In this document: positions 42,023 to 52,153 of the stretch, in pieces
How positions within the stretch are numbered: the stretch's first letter is position 1
Layout: every line of letters begins with the position of its first letter
Notes under the pieces: generated by a model
Databases searched by the model: none
What the model saw: only the letters and a program-made list of their open reading frames with translations
Told to the model about the DNA's origin: nothing
Position numbers and translations under genes: made by a program
Assembly (NCBI RefSeq): GCF_046602855.1
Contig: NZ_JBKINJ010000001.1
Coordinates: 2,046,001 to 2,110,000 of the forward strand
Source of the DNA: Gracilimonas sp046602855
GTDB taxonomy: Bacteria > Bacteroidota > Rhodothermia > Balneolales > Balneolaceae
Direction of reading: 5' to 3'
Length of the DNA: 64,000 bases

Positions 42023-43144
42023 GTGATCGTAGGTGTTTTAAAAGAAACAGCAGAGTTCGAGCGCAGAGTCGCATTAACCCCGGAAATCTCAGAAAAGCTC
42101 ATCGAAAAAGGGCTTGAAGTTTGGGTTGAACCGGGTGCCGGTAACGCATCTAACTTTCCGGACAAACAATACATAGATGCAGGGGCAAAAATCGCCGGTG
42201 ATCGCAATGAGATCCTCTCAGGTTCCGACATCCTGTTAACCATTCAAACTCCGGGCGAAGAGGAACTGAAGAAATTAAAAAAAGACACCGTTTTGATCTG
42301 CTTTCTCTGGGCTTTGCAGAATCCCAAGCTTGTTGAACTGCTTAAAGAAATAGGAATTTCTGCTTTGGGAATGGATGCCGTTCCGCGTATCTCACGAGCC
42401 CAGAGTATGGATGTTCTTTCCTCCATGAGTTCCATTGCCGGCTACAAAGCTGCACTCATCGCTGCCAACGAACTCGACAAATATCTACCAATGATGATGA
42501 CCGCAGCGGGAACCATCCCGCCTGCCAAATCACTGGTATTAGGAGCCGGAGTAGCCGGTCTTCAAGCTATAGCCACATTGAAAAGGCTGGGATCGGTGGT
42601 AGAAGCTTTCGATATCCGCCCCGAAGTAAAAGAGCAAGTGGAAAGTCTGGGCGCCAAATTTGTGGAAGTTCAACTGGGTAGTGAAGAAACCCAAACTGAA
42701 GGCGGATATGCCAAGGAACTGGATGAAAATAAACAAGATCTTCAGCGACAGGCCATCCACGAACATGTCAAAAAATCAGATATCGTTGTTACCACGGCAC
42801 TCATTCCCGGCCGCCCGGCTCCGGTTCTTATTACCGAAGCTATGGTAAAGGATATGTTGCCCGGTTCAGTGATCGTGGATATCGCTTCAGAGAATGGCGG
42901 AAATTGTGAACTTACCGAACACGGAAAAACCGTTGAAAAATACGGTGTGAACATTGTAGGGCCCAACAACCTGCCAAGTCAACTGTCGCTTCACGCCAGC
43001 AAACTGTACTCAAAGAATATGTACGCACTTTTAGATCTGCTGATCGAAGACGGCAAACCAAATTTCAACTTCGAAGACGAAATACTGCTAAAAACCACTG
43101 TTACGCATCAGGGTGAAGTCATAAGCCCGATGTTGAAAAAATAA
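42023..43144 (+). CDS. pntAA: NAD(P) transhydrogenase, alpha-1 subunit (NAD-binding)
   Basis: The start is GTG at 42023, placed 6 nt after AAAGGAGG. The 373-aa protein is the soluble dI domain: VGVLKETAEFERRVALTPE at the start, the Rossmann VLGAGVAGLQAIATLKRLGS near 175, and EHVKKSDIVVTTALIPGRPA. In many bacteria the alpha chain is split in two, as here. The complex pumps protons while passing hydride from NADH to NADP+. Confidence 0.95.
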   Translation: MIVGVLKETAEFERRVALTPEISEKLIEKGLEVWVEPGAGNASNFPDKQYIDAGAKIAGDRNEILSGSDILLTIQTPGEEELKKLKKDTVLICFLWALQNPKLVELLKEIGISALGMDAVPRISRAQSMDVLSSMSSIAGYKAALIAANELDKYLPMMMTAAGTIPPAKSLVLGAGVAGLQAIATLKRLGSVVEAFDIRPEVKEQVESLGAKFVEVQLGSEETQTEGGYAKELDENKQDLQRQAIHEHVKKSDIVVTTALIPGRPAPVLITEAMVKDMLPGSVIVDIASENGGNCELTEHGKTVEKYGVNIVGPNNLPSQLSLHASKLYSKNMYALLDLLIEDGKPNFNFEDEILLKTTVTHQGEVISPMLKK

Positions 43145-43145
43145 C

Positions 43146-43206
43146 GAACATCGAACGCCGAACATCCAACTTCGAAGTTCAATGTTCAGTGTTGAATGTT
43201 GAATGT
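43146..43206. repeat. Imperfect palindrome inside the pnt operon
   Basis: It is centred on AACTTCGAAGTT with arms built of repeated GAACATC / GATGTTC-like 7-mers. It could form a stem of about 25 bp in mRNA between pntAA and pntAB. Intergenic repeats of this type are common in Bacteroidota; it may tune the pntAA:pntAB-pntB ratio. Confidence 0.7.
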
Positions 43207-43223
43207 TCTAAATTAAAAAAACC

Positions 43224-43520
43224 ATGTCAGCCTTAATATTTTCCTTATTTATTTTTGTTTTGGCCTGCTTTATTGGCTTTGAACTAATTTCCAAAGTCCC
43301 TCCGACTTTGCATACACCGCTTATGAGTGGTGCCAATGCCATTTCGGGGATCACCATTGTTGGGGCTCTTATTGTGGCCGGCCACTCCGGCGTTGACTCT
43401 CAGATGAGTCAGATCATCGGATTTGTGGCTATTGTGTTTGCCACCATCAACGTGGTGGGTGGATTTATGGTTACCGACCGCATGCTGGAGATGTTCAAGA
43501 AAAAGGAGGATGAGAAATGA
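43224..43520 (+). CDS. pntAB: NAD(P) transhydrogenase, alpha-2 membrane subunit
   Basis: The 98-aa, three-helix membrane protein has the conserved KVPPTLHTPLMSGANAISGI and VVGGFMVTDRMLEMF. It forms part of the proton channel with PntB. It ends in an ATGA overlap with pntB. Confidence 0.95.
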   Translation: MSALIFSLFIFVLACFIGFELISKVPPTLHTPLMSGANAISGITIVGALIVAGHSGVDSQMSQIIGFVAIVFATINVVGGFMVTDRMLEMFKKKEDEK

Positions 43521-44935
43521 GTCAGTTTTTACCCGAAGCGTTCCTGCCCTATTTACCTGACACCATTCAGATCATTTACCTGATCGCCACCTTCTTTTTT
43601 ATTCGCGGTTTGAAATTACTGAACTCCCCTGCTACAGCCCGAAAAGGAAATCAATATGCGGCTCTCGGGATGTTCATCGGTATCGTGGTCACGCTCTTCG
43701 ACCAGCAGATTATTTCTTTTGAATGGATCATAGCCGGTGTTCTGATCGGTGCTTTGGTCGGTGTCATTTTGGCCAAAAAAGTGGCTATGACCGCCATGCC
43801 CGAATTGGTTGCCGTATTCAACGGATTTGGGGGTGGTGCATCAGCATTGGTAGCTTGGGGAGAATTTTCACGTTTGGTGGATCCAACAACCATGACGCCG
43901 GACAGCCTGGTTACCACCGGACTCGGTATCTTTATCGGTTCACTCACTTTTACCGGTAGCTTCATTGCCTTCGGAAAACTCAAGGGGTTCATCTCAGGTA
44001 ACGCGATCACCTTCCCCGGACTCAATATCATCAACATCGGATCCATGATCGCAGTTTTGGTTCTGATCGGCTTTTTCACCTTTGATCCCACTAACCAAAC
44101 TATATTCTGGGTGATCCTCGGTTTGTCTTTGTTGATCGGTATCACTTCTGTTATCCCAATTGGCGGAGCTGATATGCCCGTGGTCATTTCTCTGCTTAAC
44201 TCCTACTCGGGACTGGCAGCATCCATGGCCGGTTTCGTGATCGGCAATAACCTGCTTATTATTGCAGGTGCTCTCGTTGGCGCAGCCGGACTCATTCTGA
44301 CCCAAATTATGTGCAAAGCCATGAACCGATCTCTGGCTAATGTGATATTCGGAGCATTCGGCGGTGATTCTGCCGGCTCAGGAAGTGGCGAAGATGGAGA
44401 CAAAACCGTTCGTGAAACTTCTGCAGAAGATCTTGCCATTCAGGTGGCCTATGCCTCCAAAGTAGTTATCGCGCCGGGTTATGGTTTGGCTGTTGCCCAG
44501 GCTCAACACGTTCTCAAAGAAGTGGCAATGAAACTTGAGGAACGTGGTGTTCAGGTCAAATATGGTGTTCATCCCGTAGCGGGACGTATGCCCGGTCATA
44601 TGAATGTGTTGCTTGCTGAAGCAGACGTTCCTTATGATCAACTGCTTGACATGGATCAGATCAATCCTGAATTCAAAACAACAGATGTTGTCTTGATTAT
44701 CGGAGCTAACGATGTGGTAAACCCGGTTGCCAAGACAGAACCCGGAAGCCCAATCTACGGCATGCCTATTCTAGATGTCGATGAAGCCAAACGTACCGTT
44801 ATATTCAAAAGAAGTTTGAGTCCCGGTTATGCAGGCATCGACAACCCACTGTTCTACGATGAGAAAAATCAGATGTTTTTCGGTGATGCCAAGAAGAGTC
44901 TTCAGGCTCTGAACGAAGCTCTGAATGATGTATAA
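43517..44935 (+). CDS. pntB: NAD(P) transhydrogenase, beta subunit
   Basis: The 472-aa protein has about nine transmembrane helices (residues 10-270), including MPELVAVFNGFGGGASALVA. The NADP-binding dIII domain follows: VVIAPGYGLAVAQAQHVLKE, then HPVAGRMPGHMNVLLAEADV and VLIIGANDVVNPVA. It completes the three-subunit enzyme and overlaps pntAB by 4 nt. Confidence 0.96.
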   Translation: MSQFLPEAFLPYLPDTIQIIYLIATFFFIRGLKLLNSPATARKGNQYAALGMFIGIVVTLFDQQIISFEWIIAGVLIGALVGVILAKKVAMTAMPELVAVFNGFGGGASALVAWGEFSRLVDPTTMTPDSLVTTGLGIFIGSLTFTGSFIAFGKLKGFISGNAITFPGLNIINIGSMIAVLVLIGFFTFDPTNQTIFWVILGLSLLIGITSVIPIGGADMPVVISLLNSYSGLAASMAGFVIGNNLLIIAGALVGAAGLILTQIMCKAMNRSLANVIFGAFGGDSAGSGSGEDGDKTVRETSAEDLAIQVAYASKVVIAPGYGLAVAQAQHVLKEVAMKLEERGVQVKYGVHPVAGRMPGHMNVLLAEADVPYDQLLDMDQINPEFKTTDVVLIIGANDVVNPVAKTEPGSPIYGMPILDVDEAKRTVIFKRSLSPGYAGIDNPLFYDEKNQMFFGDAKKSLQALNEALNDV

Positions 44936-45017
44936 ATAAAGATGCATTTATGCAGAGTTCTGTAGTATCTTTGAGGCTTAAATAAATCAGATCATCTACA
45001 TTTCTCATTAGTTAAAA

Positions 45018-45530
45018 ATGCATCTTTATATTAAAGCTGTACTGGCAGTCCTTTTTCTTTCCATCATTGTTTTCTCAAGCGGTTGTTTCAGCAACTCTGA
45101 TGATTGTAATTACGAATTGAATCTTGCAGGCGTTGATTCCACACAACTTAAGGAGGATATAACTGCCATTGATACCTACCTGACCGAAAATAATATCGAA
45201 AACGTGCAAGAACATTCATCCGGTCTGCGATATGTGATAAATAAACAAGGTTCCGGTAAAACACCCGGACTTTGCAGTCAGGTTAGCGTTAATTATCAGG
45301 GTAAACTGATGAGTGATGGCACCACATTCGATCAGTCCCAAAATCCCGTCACATTCCCGTTGCGTAATCTTATCTATGGCTGGCAGATCGGAATTCCTTT
45401 ACTTCAGTCCGGTGGATCCATCACACTGTATATTCCATCTGCCTATGGCTACGGATCACGGGGTTCAGGTGAAAGTATACCCCCAAATGCTAACCTGATC
45501 TTTGAAATTGACCTCATCAGCGTACAATAA
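45018..45530 (+). CDS. FKBP-type peptidyl-prolyl isomerase lipoprotein
   Basis: The signal with lipobox FSSGCFSN is followed by a short linker and an FKBP domain (residues about 75-170) with VSVNYQGKLMSDGTTFDQS, GWQIGIPLLQSGG and YGYGSRGSGESIPPNANLIFEI. It accelerates proline isomerisation of proteins in the periplasm. It is monocistronic between pntB and katG. Its length and anchoring fit FkpA/FklB-like lipoproteins. Confidence 0.92.
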   Translation: MHLYIKAVLAVLFLSIIVFSSGCFSNSDDCNYELNLAGVDSTQLKEDITAIDTYLTENNIENVQEHSSGLRYVINKQGSGKTPGLCSQVSVNYQGKLMSDGTTFDQSQNPVTFPLRNLIYGWQIGIPLLQSGGSITLYIPSAYGYGSRGSGESIPPNANLIFEIDLISVQ

Positions 45531-45662
45531 TTTCCATTTCCACCCCTTCACAATTTCTTCATAAAGAAAACCTATCACGACTTAAATGTTTATTGATTTG
45601 GTTCAGGTGCTTGGAATCGCTTTCTTAGTAACCTATCGAAGTAAGAATTTAATGGAGAAAAA

Positions 45663-47906
45663 ATGTCTGATAATAAAGGAAGCTCTGACAACAAGGCTTC
45701 AACGTATAAAGTAAACCAAGAAAATGGATGCCCGTTTCATAATGGATCAATGGAGCACTCTGCCAACGATGGTGCAAAGATCCGAGAATGGTGGCCCAAT
45801 AAACTGAACCTGAACATTCTGCGGCAGCATTCTTCAAAGTCTGACCCAATGGGTGAAGATTTTGACTATACAGAAGAATTTAAAAAGCTTGACCTGAAAG
45901 CCGTAAAAAAAGACCTCGAAGAATTGATGACGGATTCTCAGGAATGGTGGCCGGCTGATTTTGGTCACTATGGCCCGCTTATGATCCGCATGGCCTGGCA
46001 CAGTGCCGGAACCTACCGTGTGGTAGACGGCCGTGGTGGCGGTGCTACAGGGAATCAACGTTTTGCACCCCTGAATAGCTGGCCTGATAACGTGAATCTT
46101 GATAAAGCACGACTGCTACTCTGGCCGATCAAGAAGAAATATGGGAAAAAGATCTCATGGGCTGACCTTATGATTCTGGCCGGAAACGTAGCTCTTGAAT
46201 CTATGGGTTTTGAGACCTTTGGATTCGGTGGCGGTCGTGAAGATGTCTGGGAACCGGAAGAAGATATTTATTGGGGCTCCGAAGGAGAATGGCTGGCAGA
46301 TCAGCGCCACACTGAAGATGGCGATCTGGAAGAGCCGCTCGGTGCCGACCACATGGGTCTTATTTATGTAAACCCTGAAGGACCTAACGGTGAACCCGAT
46401 CCTAAAAAGGCAGCGGATTATATCCGTCAGACATTCGCCCGTATGGCAATGAATGATGAAGAAACGGTTGCTCTGATAGCAGGTGGACATACATTCGGAA
46501 AAGTTCACGGTGCCGCACCTGAATCACACCTAGGAGCCGAACCTGAAGCTGCACCTATTGAGCAAATGGGACTTGGCTGGAAAAATTCATACGGAACCGG
46601 AAAAGGTGCCGATACAATCACCAGTGGTTTGGAAGGAACATGGACACAAAAGCCAACTGAATGGACCATGCTCTATCTGGAGAATCTTTTCGGATTTGAA
46701 TGGGAGGTTCATAAGAGTCCTGCCGGTGCATGGCAATGGAAACCAAAAGACGAAGCCGGTGCAGGTACTGTACCCGATGCTCATGATCCTGAGAAAAAGC
46801 ATCAGCCATTCATGCTTACAACTGACCTTTCACTGAGAGAAGATCCGGCTTACGAAAAAATATCCAGAAGATTCCTCGAAAATCCCGATGAATTTGCAGA
46901 TGCTTTTGCTCGTGCATGGTATAAACTGACACACCGTGATATGGGACCAAAATCACTCTTAGTGGGACCTGAAGTTCCTGAGGAAGAGTTGCTATGGCAA
47001 GATCCTGTTCCCGAAGTGGATCATGAACTGATTAACGATAAAGACATTGAAGAACTCAAAGGTAAGATCCTGGATTCAGGACTTTCAGTTTCTGAACTTG
47101 TTTCAACAGCATGGGCATCTGCCTCTACCTACCGCGGTTCTGATAAACGTGGTGGTGCAAATGGCGCTCGTGTTCGATTGGCTCCTCAGAAAAACTGGAA
47201 AGTGAACAATCCGGAACAGCTTGCTAAAGTAATTGAAGCCTTCGAAGGCATTCAGTCTGAATTTAACGATACCCAGTCAGGTCATAAGAAAGTTTCTATC
47301 GCTGACCTGATCGTACTTGGTGGTGTTGCAGCTATTGAAAAAGCCGCTAAAGAGGCCGGCCATGATGTAAGCGTGCCATTTACACCGGGCCGTACTGATG
47401 CCACTCAGGAGCAAACAGACGTAGAATCATTTGCATGGCTTGAACCCCCGGCAGATGCTTTCCGAAACTACTTTGCCCCTAAGCATCATACTTCAGCTGA
47501 AGAAATGATGGTGGACAAAGCTCAGCTTATGACACTGACCCCCCCTGAAATGACGGTCCTGCTTGGTGGAATGCGTGTCTTGGATACCAACTTTGACGGT
47601 TCCAAAAAAGGCGTGTTCACCGATAAGCCCGGAACACTGACTAACGATTATTTCAAAAATCTGCTTGACCTGAATACAACCTGGCAGGCAACTACAGATG
47701 AGAAAAATGTATTTGCAGGAAGTGATCGTAAAACCGGTGACGTAAAGTGGAGCGGTTCAAGAGTTGATCTTATCTGTGGTTCCAATTCAGAACTACGTGC
47801 CCTTGCAGAAGTGTACGGAGCAGAAGACGGCGAGAAAAAATTCCTCAACGACTTCGTGAATACATGGACCAAAGTAATGAACCTCGATCGTTTCGATCTG
47901 AAATAA
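45663..47906 (+). CDS. katG: Catalase-peroxidase
   Basis: The 747-aa enzyme has two peroxidase-like halves. The N-terminal half contains MIRMAWHSAGTYRVVDGRGG (distal Arg-Trp-His near residues 107-111), GLIYVNPEGPNGEPDP (Tyr of the Met-Tyr-Trp adduct), ARMAMNDEETVALIAGGHTF with the proximal His, and RDMGPKSLLVGPEVPEE. KatG destroys hydrogen peroxide and can oxidise other donors. GGAG precedes the ATG by 7 nt. Confidence 0.97.
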   Translation: MSDNKGSSDNKASTYKVNQENGCPFHNGSMEHSANDGAKIREWWPNKLNLNILRQHSSKSDPMGEDFDYTEEFKKLDLKAVKKDLEELMTDSQEWWPADFGHYGPLMIRMAWHSAGTYRVVDGRGGGATGNQRFAPLNSWPDNVNLDKARLLLWPIKKKYGKKISWADLMILAGNVALESMGFETFGFGGGREDVWEPEEDIYWGSEGEWLADQRHTEDGDLEEPLGADHMGLIYVNPEGPNGEPDPKKAADYIRQTFARMAMNDEETVALIAGGHTFGKVHGAAPESHLGAEPEAAPIEQMGLGWKNSYGTGKGADTITSGLEGTWTQKPTEWTMLYLENLFGFEWEVHKSPAGAWQWKPKDEAGAGTVPDAHDPEKKHQPFMLTTDLSLREDPAYEKISRRFLENPDEFADAFARAWYKLTHRDMGPKSLLVGPEVPEEELLWQDPVPEVDHELINDKDIEELKGKILDSGLSVSELVSTAWASASTYRGSDKRGGANGARVRLAPQKNWKVNNPEQLAKVIEAFEGIQSEFNDTQSGHKKVSIADLIVLGGVAAIEKAAKEAGHDVSVPFTPGRTDATQEQTDVESFAWLEPPADAFRNYFAPKHHTSAEEMMVDKAQLMTLTPPEMTVLLGGMRVLDTNFDGSKKGVFTDKPGTLTNDYFKNLLDLNTTWQATTDEKNVFAGSDRKTGDVKWSGSRVDLICGSNSELRALAEVYGAEDGEKKFLNDFVNTWTKVMNLDRFDLK

Positions 47907-47939
47907 TTACTTCATTTCATAGTAAATAATTATTCAAAA

Positions 47940-47972
47940 GGCAGCCGGTTTTATCAGGCTGCCTTTTTTTAT
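47940..47972 (+). terminator. katG terminator
   Basis: GGCAGCC and GGCTGCC form a stem followed by seven T, 34 bp after the stop codon. The remaining about 370 bp up to the thioredoxin gene show no ORF or clear signal beyond a weak AGCTCA/TGAGCT pair near 48038-48065. Confidence 0.93.
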
Positions 47973-48345
47973 TGCCTTTCAGTTTTTAAGAATTTCTTGG
48001 TAAAAACATTGATTTTAATGGCTTACGGGAGTCGGTTTAGCTCACTTTCACGACTTCTTGAGCTCATTACAATTATAGTTAATACCATAAGTAAAGTGTT
48101 GATCGCCAAAAGATCTGACCGAAACCTGCCGACAGAGACATGGTTATGACTCGTTTTTCCAAACTGGGTTTAACAATAACGGTAAATTCTCCTGCTTAAC
48201 TATGCCATTTATAACCAATATCTATTGATCTAACCTCTACTTGTCGGGTAATATTTGTATTTTAACCATTAGGATACATAAACAAATTAATAACCACTTG
48301 GCCACTTTACAGCCATTTGGAATACATTAATAAAAAGAGAATAAC

Positions 48346-48714
48346 ATGGCTACTGAATATTTAACAAAAGAGAGTTTCCTGAAAAAAATATTTGATTATG
48401 AAAATAATCAGGAATGGGACTATAAAGGAGAAAAACCTGCAATAATTGACTTTTACGCAGATTGGTGCGGTCCATGCAAAATGGTAGCTCCCATTATGGA
48501 AGAGTTATCCGAAGAGTATGAAGGCTTGGTTGATATTTATAAAATAGATACTGAAGCAGAACAGGAATTAGCTGCTGTTTTCGGGATCCGAAGTATCCCA
48601 TCCATCTTGTTTATTCCGGTTGATGGACAGCCACAAATGGCCGCCGGTGCTCTGCCAAAAGCTCAGTTTGTAAAACTGATCGAAGAGAAATTCAATGTGG
48701 AAACACCTGCTTAA
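48346..48714 (+). CDS. Thioredoxin
   Basis: The 122-aa protein has DFYADWCGPCKMVAPIMEEL with the CGPC active site and the cis-Pro loop RSIPSILFIPVDG. The N terminus is about 15 residues longer than classic TrxA. It reduces protein disulfides in the cytoplasm, using TrxB, which is elsewhere in this window. It stands alone. Confidence 0.95.
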   Translation: MATEYLTKESFLKKIFDYENNQEWDYKGEKPAIIDFYADWCGPCKMVAPIMEELSEEYEGLVDIYKIDTEAEQELAAVFGIRSIPSILFIPVDGQPQMAAGALPKAQFVKLIEEKFNVETPA

Positions 48715-48756
48715 TCTGTATTTGACAGATTCAAATCTTGGTAAGAACTACACATT

Positions 48757-48795
48757 AAAAAAGCAGCCTGATCAAACGGGGTGCTTTTTTTATTT
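48757..48795 (+). terminator. Thioredoxin gene terminator
   Basis: AAAAAAGCAGCC and GGGTGCTTTTTT pair with one mismatch, followed by T-rich sequence, 43 bp past the stop. Confidence 0.8.
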
Positions 48796-49215
48796 TTTAT
48801 AAGCCCGTAATGACCAGGCATTTAAAAAAATTATGTCGCATGGAATTAATAAAACAAGCAAGCCCTGTGAAGCAGCATTGATTTCTATTAGTGAAAAGTA
48901 GTCAGCTTTAGTTCTTTTTTCACAGCCTTGACCTTTTGTTACTTTTGGAGCTTATCAGTCAACTTGCGGATCAAGCCAAAAGTAGGTGAGTAAGTAAACA
49001 TCTATTCAGGTCGGACAGAAAGTCCCTGTCTGTTTTTCCAGGTTTTCAAATTGTTGGATAAAAGGTTAATTACTGGATGGTGTTCCACACCTCGGCACAG
49101 CGTGCCGATTTACGCCTCCCATTATTTTTCTATCACGAATCTTAACAAATTAGGTGCTTGATATCTTCCTGATTGTTGGTAGTTTTGCATGCGGTCAAAA
49201 AATAAAATCAGGTCT
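48796..49215. other. Gene-free gap of about 420 bp with palindromes
   Basis: TACTTTTGG at 48940-48948 pairs with CCAAAAGTA at 48976-48984. GGTG/CACC and CGGCAC/GTGCCG (49093-49107) form small hairpins just upstream of the peptidase gene. These look like dispersed intergenic repeats. No coding potential is seen. Confidence 0.5.
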
Positions 49216-51789
49216 ATGAATTACTCTTCATTACGTAACTACATACTTACAATCAGTTTGATCTTTGGAACCCTGGGATGTTCCACCTCGCCCAATATTG
49301 AGCCCGGTGTTTCTCTGAAACTGGCTCAGTTTCGTAAAGCCAATATCTCGGACATCACCTATGAACTTTACTTTAATATTCCTGCTGAGCAATCAGATTC
49401 TATTGAAGCTCAGGCAACAATATCATTTGAGCTGAAAGAAAATGGTCAGGATATACAACTCGATTTCCGCGAATCGAAACATCACCTCAAGTCATTGTCC
49501 ATCAACGGTGAAGACGTCGAGATCAACTTTGAATATGAACACATCATTCTGCCTGATCAATTTCTTTTTGCCGGAAAAAATACGGTTGATATTGATTTCA
49601 TTGCCGGTGAGTCGTCACTGAACCGCAATCCGGATTATCTATACACCTTGTTTGTTCCCGACCGCGCCCGTACGGCATTCCCTCTTTTTGATCAGCCGGA
49701 CCTGAAAGCCGTGTATGACCTGACCCTTGAGATCCCTAAAGACTGGGAAGCTATTGCCAACGCTCCCATCAATTATGAGCACGCATCGGATTCCTCAAAA
49801 ACGTTGAACTTTGCCCCTACTGAGCTGATCAGCTCTTACCTGTTCTCTTTTGTGGCCGGTGATTTCGAGAAAGTCACCCGCTCGGTGGACGATGTTGAAA
49901 TGACCATGCTTCACAGGGAGTCGGATCAGAAAAAAGTGGAGAGAAACCTGGATGACATCTTCCGCCTTCACAAGGCTTCTCTTGATTGGCTGGAAGATTA
50001 TACCAGAATTGAATATCCCTTTCAGAAGTTTGATTTTGCTCTCATCCCATCCTTTCAATATGGAGGAATGGAACATGTTGGAGCTATACAATATCGTGCT
50101 TCTTCCTTGTTTATGGATGAAGATCCATCAGATTCCCAGCTTCTGAGTCGGGCCAGCTTGATCGCTCACGAAACGGCCCATATGTGGTTCGGAGACCTCG
50201 TCACTATGGAGTGGTTCAATGATGTGTGGACCAAGGAAGTATTTGCCAATTTCATGGCCGCCAAAATAGTCAATCCAGGTTTTCCTGAGATCGACCATGA
50301 CCTTAATTTCCTCCTGCGCCACCATCCCAGCGCCTACTCAGTGGATCGTACTGAAGGAGCCAACCCTATTCGCCAGAACCTCGATAACCTGAATGAAGCC
50401 GGACAAATGTATGGGGCCATCATCTATAACAAGGCTCCCATTATGATGCGGCAGCTTGAATTATTAGTTGGGGAGGAACCTTTCAAAGAAGGTATGCAGG
50501 AGTATCTGAGTACCTATTCTTTTGACAACGCGAAATGGCCGGATCTCATTAAAATATTGGATCAACAAACCGATCAGGATCTGATTGCATGGAGTGACGT
50601 CTGGGTGAGTACGCCCGGCCGGCCTCATTTTTCTGTGGAATTCAAAGAAGACGATTTGCCCGGTCGTGAGCCTCTGCGTTATGATATCCTGGTTCAGACT
50701 GACCCTGCCGGTAAGGAAAGGGTCTGGTCGCAACAGGTCGGTATCTGGACCATAAGTCCACAAGACAGTTCGTTCAAGTTCTTTGATATTCTAAGTGATG
50801 AACCGACCACCTTTGCCACACTGAATGAACTGCAAGCAGAGACCAAGGTCTTTAATGCCAATGGACGTGCTTACGGTCTATTTCCTGCAGATCTTGAAAC
50901 GCTTCAGTATTGGGAAAACATGCGGAATGTTCGCAAAGGATCCCATCTCATCAATCTGTATGAGAATATGCTGGAGCAAAATGATGTGGAACCGATCGGT
51001 CTATATAACAAGCTGTTAAATCTTATTCAGGTTGAGGAAAACCAACTTCTTCAGGATCAGATCCTGGGTTATATCGAAACCATCTACTGGAGATTTTTAA
51101 CGGATGATCAGAGAAACGATATCATGGAAGAAACCGAAGGTATCCTCTGGGACATGGTGATGGAACAGTCAGAAAGCTCCAAAAAGAAACTGTTCTTCAA
51201 TGCTTTCAGGGATATTACCATGTCAGCAAGCGAGATCCAAAAGGTCTATGATATCTGGAGTGGTGATCTTGAAATTGAAGGACTCAACCTGTCAGAGTCT
51301 GACTTTATATCGATGGCCGGTAATTTAGCTCTAAAAATACCTGAACAGGCCTCGAAGATCGTATCCGTTCAGTCAGAACAGATCGAAAATGAGGACCGAA
51401 AGCGCCGGTTTGAATTCATACGTCCTGCACTATCTAATGATCAAACAGTTCGGGACGCATTCTTTGAGTCTCTAAAGGATGAAGAAAACCGACAGGTCGA
51501 ATCATGGGTGCTTGGGGCCTTAGGCTACCTGCACCATCCGTTGCGTATTGAGGAATCTGAGAAGTACATCTTGCCTAGCCTGGAATTGCTTCAGGAGATT
51601 CAGGTCACCGGCGATATCTTTTTCCCAAAGCGCTGGCTGGATGTTACGCTTGGCAACTATTCTTCTGATTCAGCCGTGGAAACTGTGCGTACGTTCTTAG
51701 CTGAACGTCCCAATTACAACAAACAACTTCGTATGAAGATCCTTCAGGCAGCTGATGGCATGTTTCGGGCGAATAGGATCAAGAGTTGA
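49216..51789 (+). CDS. M1-family metallopeptidase, lipoprotein
   Basis: The protein is about 857 aa. GGMEHVGAIQY (substrate-binding, GAMEN-like) near residue 281 and HETAHMWFGDLVTMEWFNDVW (HExxH with downstream Glu) near 317 define the gluzincin M1 site. The C-terminal helical domain is typical of aminopeptidase N-like enzymes. The Met at 49216 gives a canonical lipoprotein signal ending LGCSTSP; the frame could also begin at 49189. It should trim N-terminal residues from peptides at the envelope. Confidence 0.92.
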   Translation: MNYSSLRNYILTISLIFGTLGCSTSPNIEPGVSLKLAQFRKANISDITYELYFNIPAEQSDSIEAQATISFELKENGQDIQLDFRESKHHLKSLSINGEDVEINFEYEHIILPDQFLFAGKNTVDIDFIAGESSLNRNPDYLYTLFVPDRARTAFPLFDQPDLKAVYDLTLEIPKDWEAIANAPINYEHASDSSKTLNFAPTELISSYLFSFVAGDFEKVTRSVDDVEMTMLHRESDQKKVERNLDDIFRLHKASLDWLEDYTRIEYPFQKFDFALIPSFQYGGMEHVGAIQYRASSLFMDEDPSDSQLLSRASLIAHETAHMWFGDLVTMEWFNDVWTKEVFANFMAAKIVNPGFPEIDHDLNFLLRHHPSAYSVDRTEGANPIRQNLDNLNEAGQMYGAIIYNKAPIMMRQLELLVGEEPFKEGMQEYLSTYSFDNAKWPDLIKILDQQTDQDLIAWSDVWVSTPGRPHFSVEFKEDDLPGREPLRYDILVQTDPAGKERVWSQQVGIWTISPQDSSFKFFDILSDEPTTFATLNELQAETKVFNANGRAYGLFPADLETLQYWENMRNVRKGSHLINLYENMLEQNDVEPIGLYNKLLNLIQVEENQLLQDQILGYIETIYWRFLTDDQRNDIMEETEGILWDMVMEQSESSKKKLFFNAFRDITMSASEIQKVYDIWSGDLEIEGLNLSESDFISMAGNLALKIPEQASKIVSVQSEQIENEDRKRRFEFIRPALSNDQTVRDAFFESLKDEENRQVESWVLGALGYLHHPLRIEESEKYILPSLELLQEIQVTGDIFFPKRWLDVTLGNYSSDSAVETVRTFLAERPNYNKQLRMKILQAADGMFRANRIKS

Positions 51790-51832
51790 ATTAGACCTTA
51801 TTAGCTTTTGCGTTATATTTTTGGGCCTTATC

Positions 51833-51896
51833 AGGGCGAATGCGATTCGCCCTTACGGTAGTACATACTCCCGTTCCCAACATCCGGGTTGGGAAC
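51833..51896. repeat. REP element 1
   Basis: There are two hairpins: AGGGCGAA/TTCGCCCT (51833-51853) and GTTCCCAAC/GGTTGGGAAC (51873-51896). The second is the same hairpin as in the other REP copies. Confidence 0.8.
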
Positions 51897-52040
51897 TAGT
51901 GCAAGATCTAAAGCTCTACACTATATACATCGATCCTGGTCTCAGGATCACGATCTACCAGATATAATTTATTATTTCGGACAGCATGAAGTTGACTTTC
52001 GGAGGGCAGTATTACACGACCAAGCGGATCTCCTCACTCT

Positions 52041-52087
52041 CGTTCCCAACATCCCTGTTGGGAACGCCACGGCGGACCTCCCGGTCC
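52041..52087. repeat. REP element 2
   Basis: CGTTCCCAAC/GTTGGGAACG (52041-52066) is followed by GGACC/GGTCC (52074-52087). It lies on the left side of the RAYT gene, in the opposite order to REP 3. Confidence 0.9.
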
Positions 52088-52102
52088 ACAAGAAAAAAAC
52101 TT

Positions 52103-52131
52103 GTAAGGAATCCATTTCTCATCCCTCTTAC
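52103..52131 (+). promoter_or_regulatory. 29-bp ECF-like promoter motif, copy D, upstream of the RAYT gene
   Basis: GTAAGGA, 15 nt, CTCTTAC, ending 22 nt before the transposase ATG. It has the same spacing as the other four copies. Confidence 0.72.
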
Positions 52132-52153
52132 ATAGAAAAAAGAAAGTGAAATC

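Noticed and set aside
43651..44187. 178-codon minus-strand ORF across pntB
   Set aside because: It is the complement of conserved membrane-helix codons; such antisense frames are expected.
51755..52149. Two plus-strand ORFs over the REP region
   Set aside because: Their codons are made of REP hairpins and spacer; no protein character.
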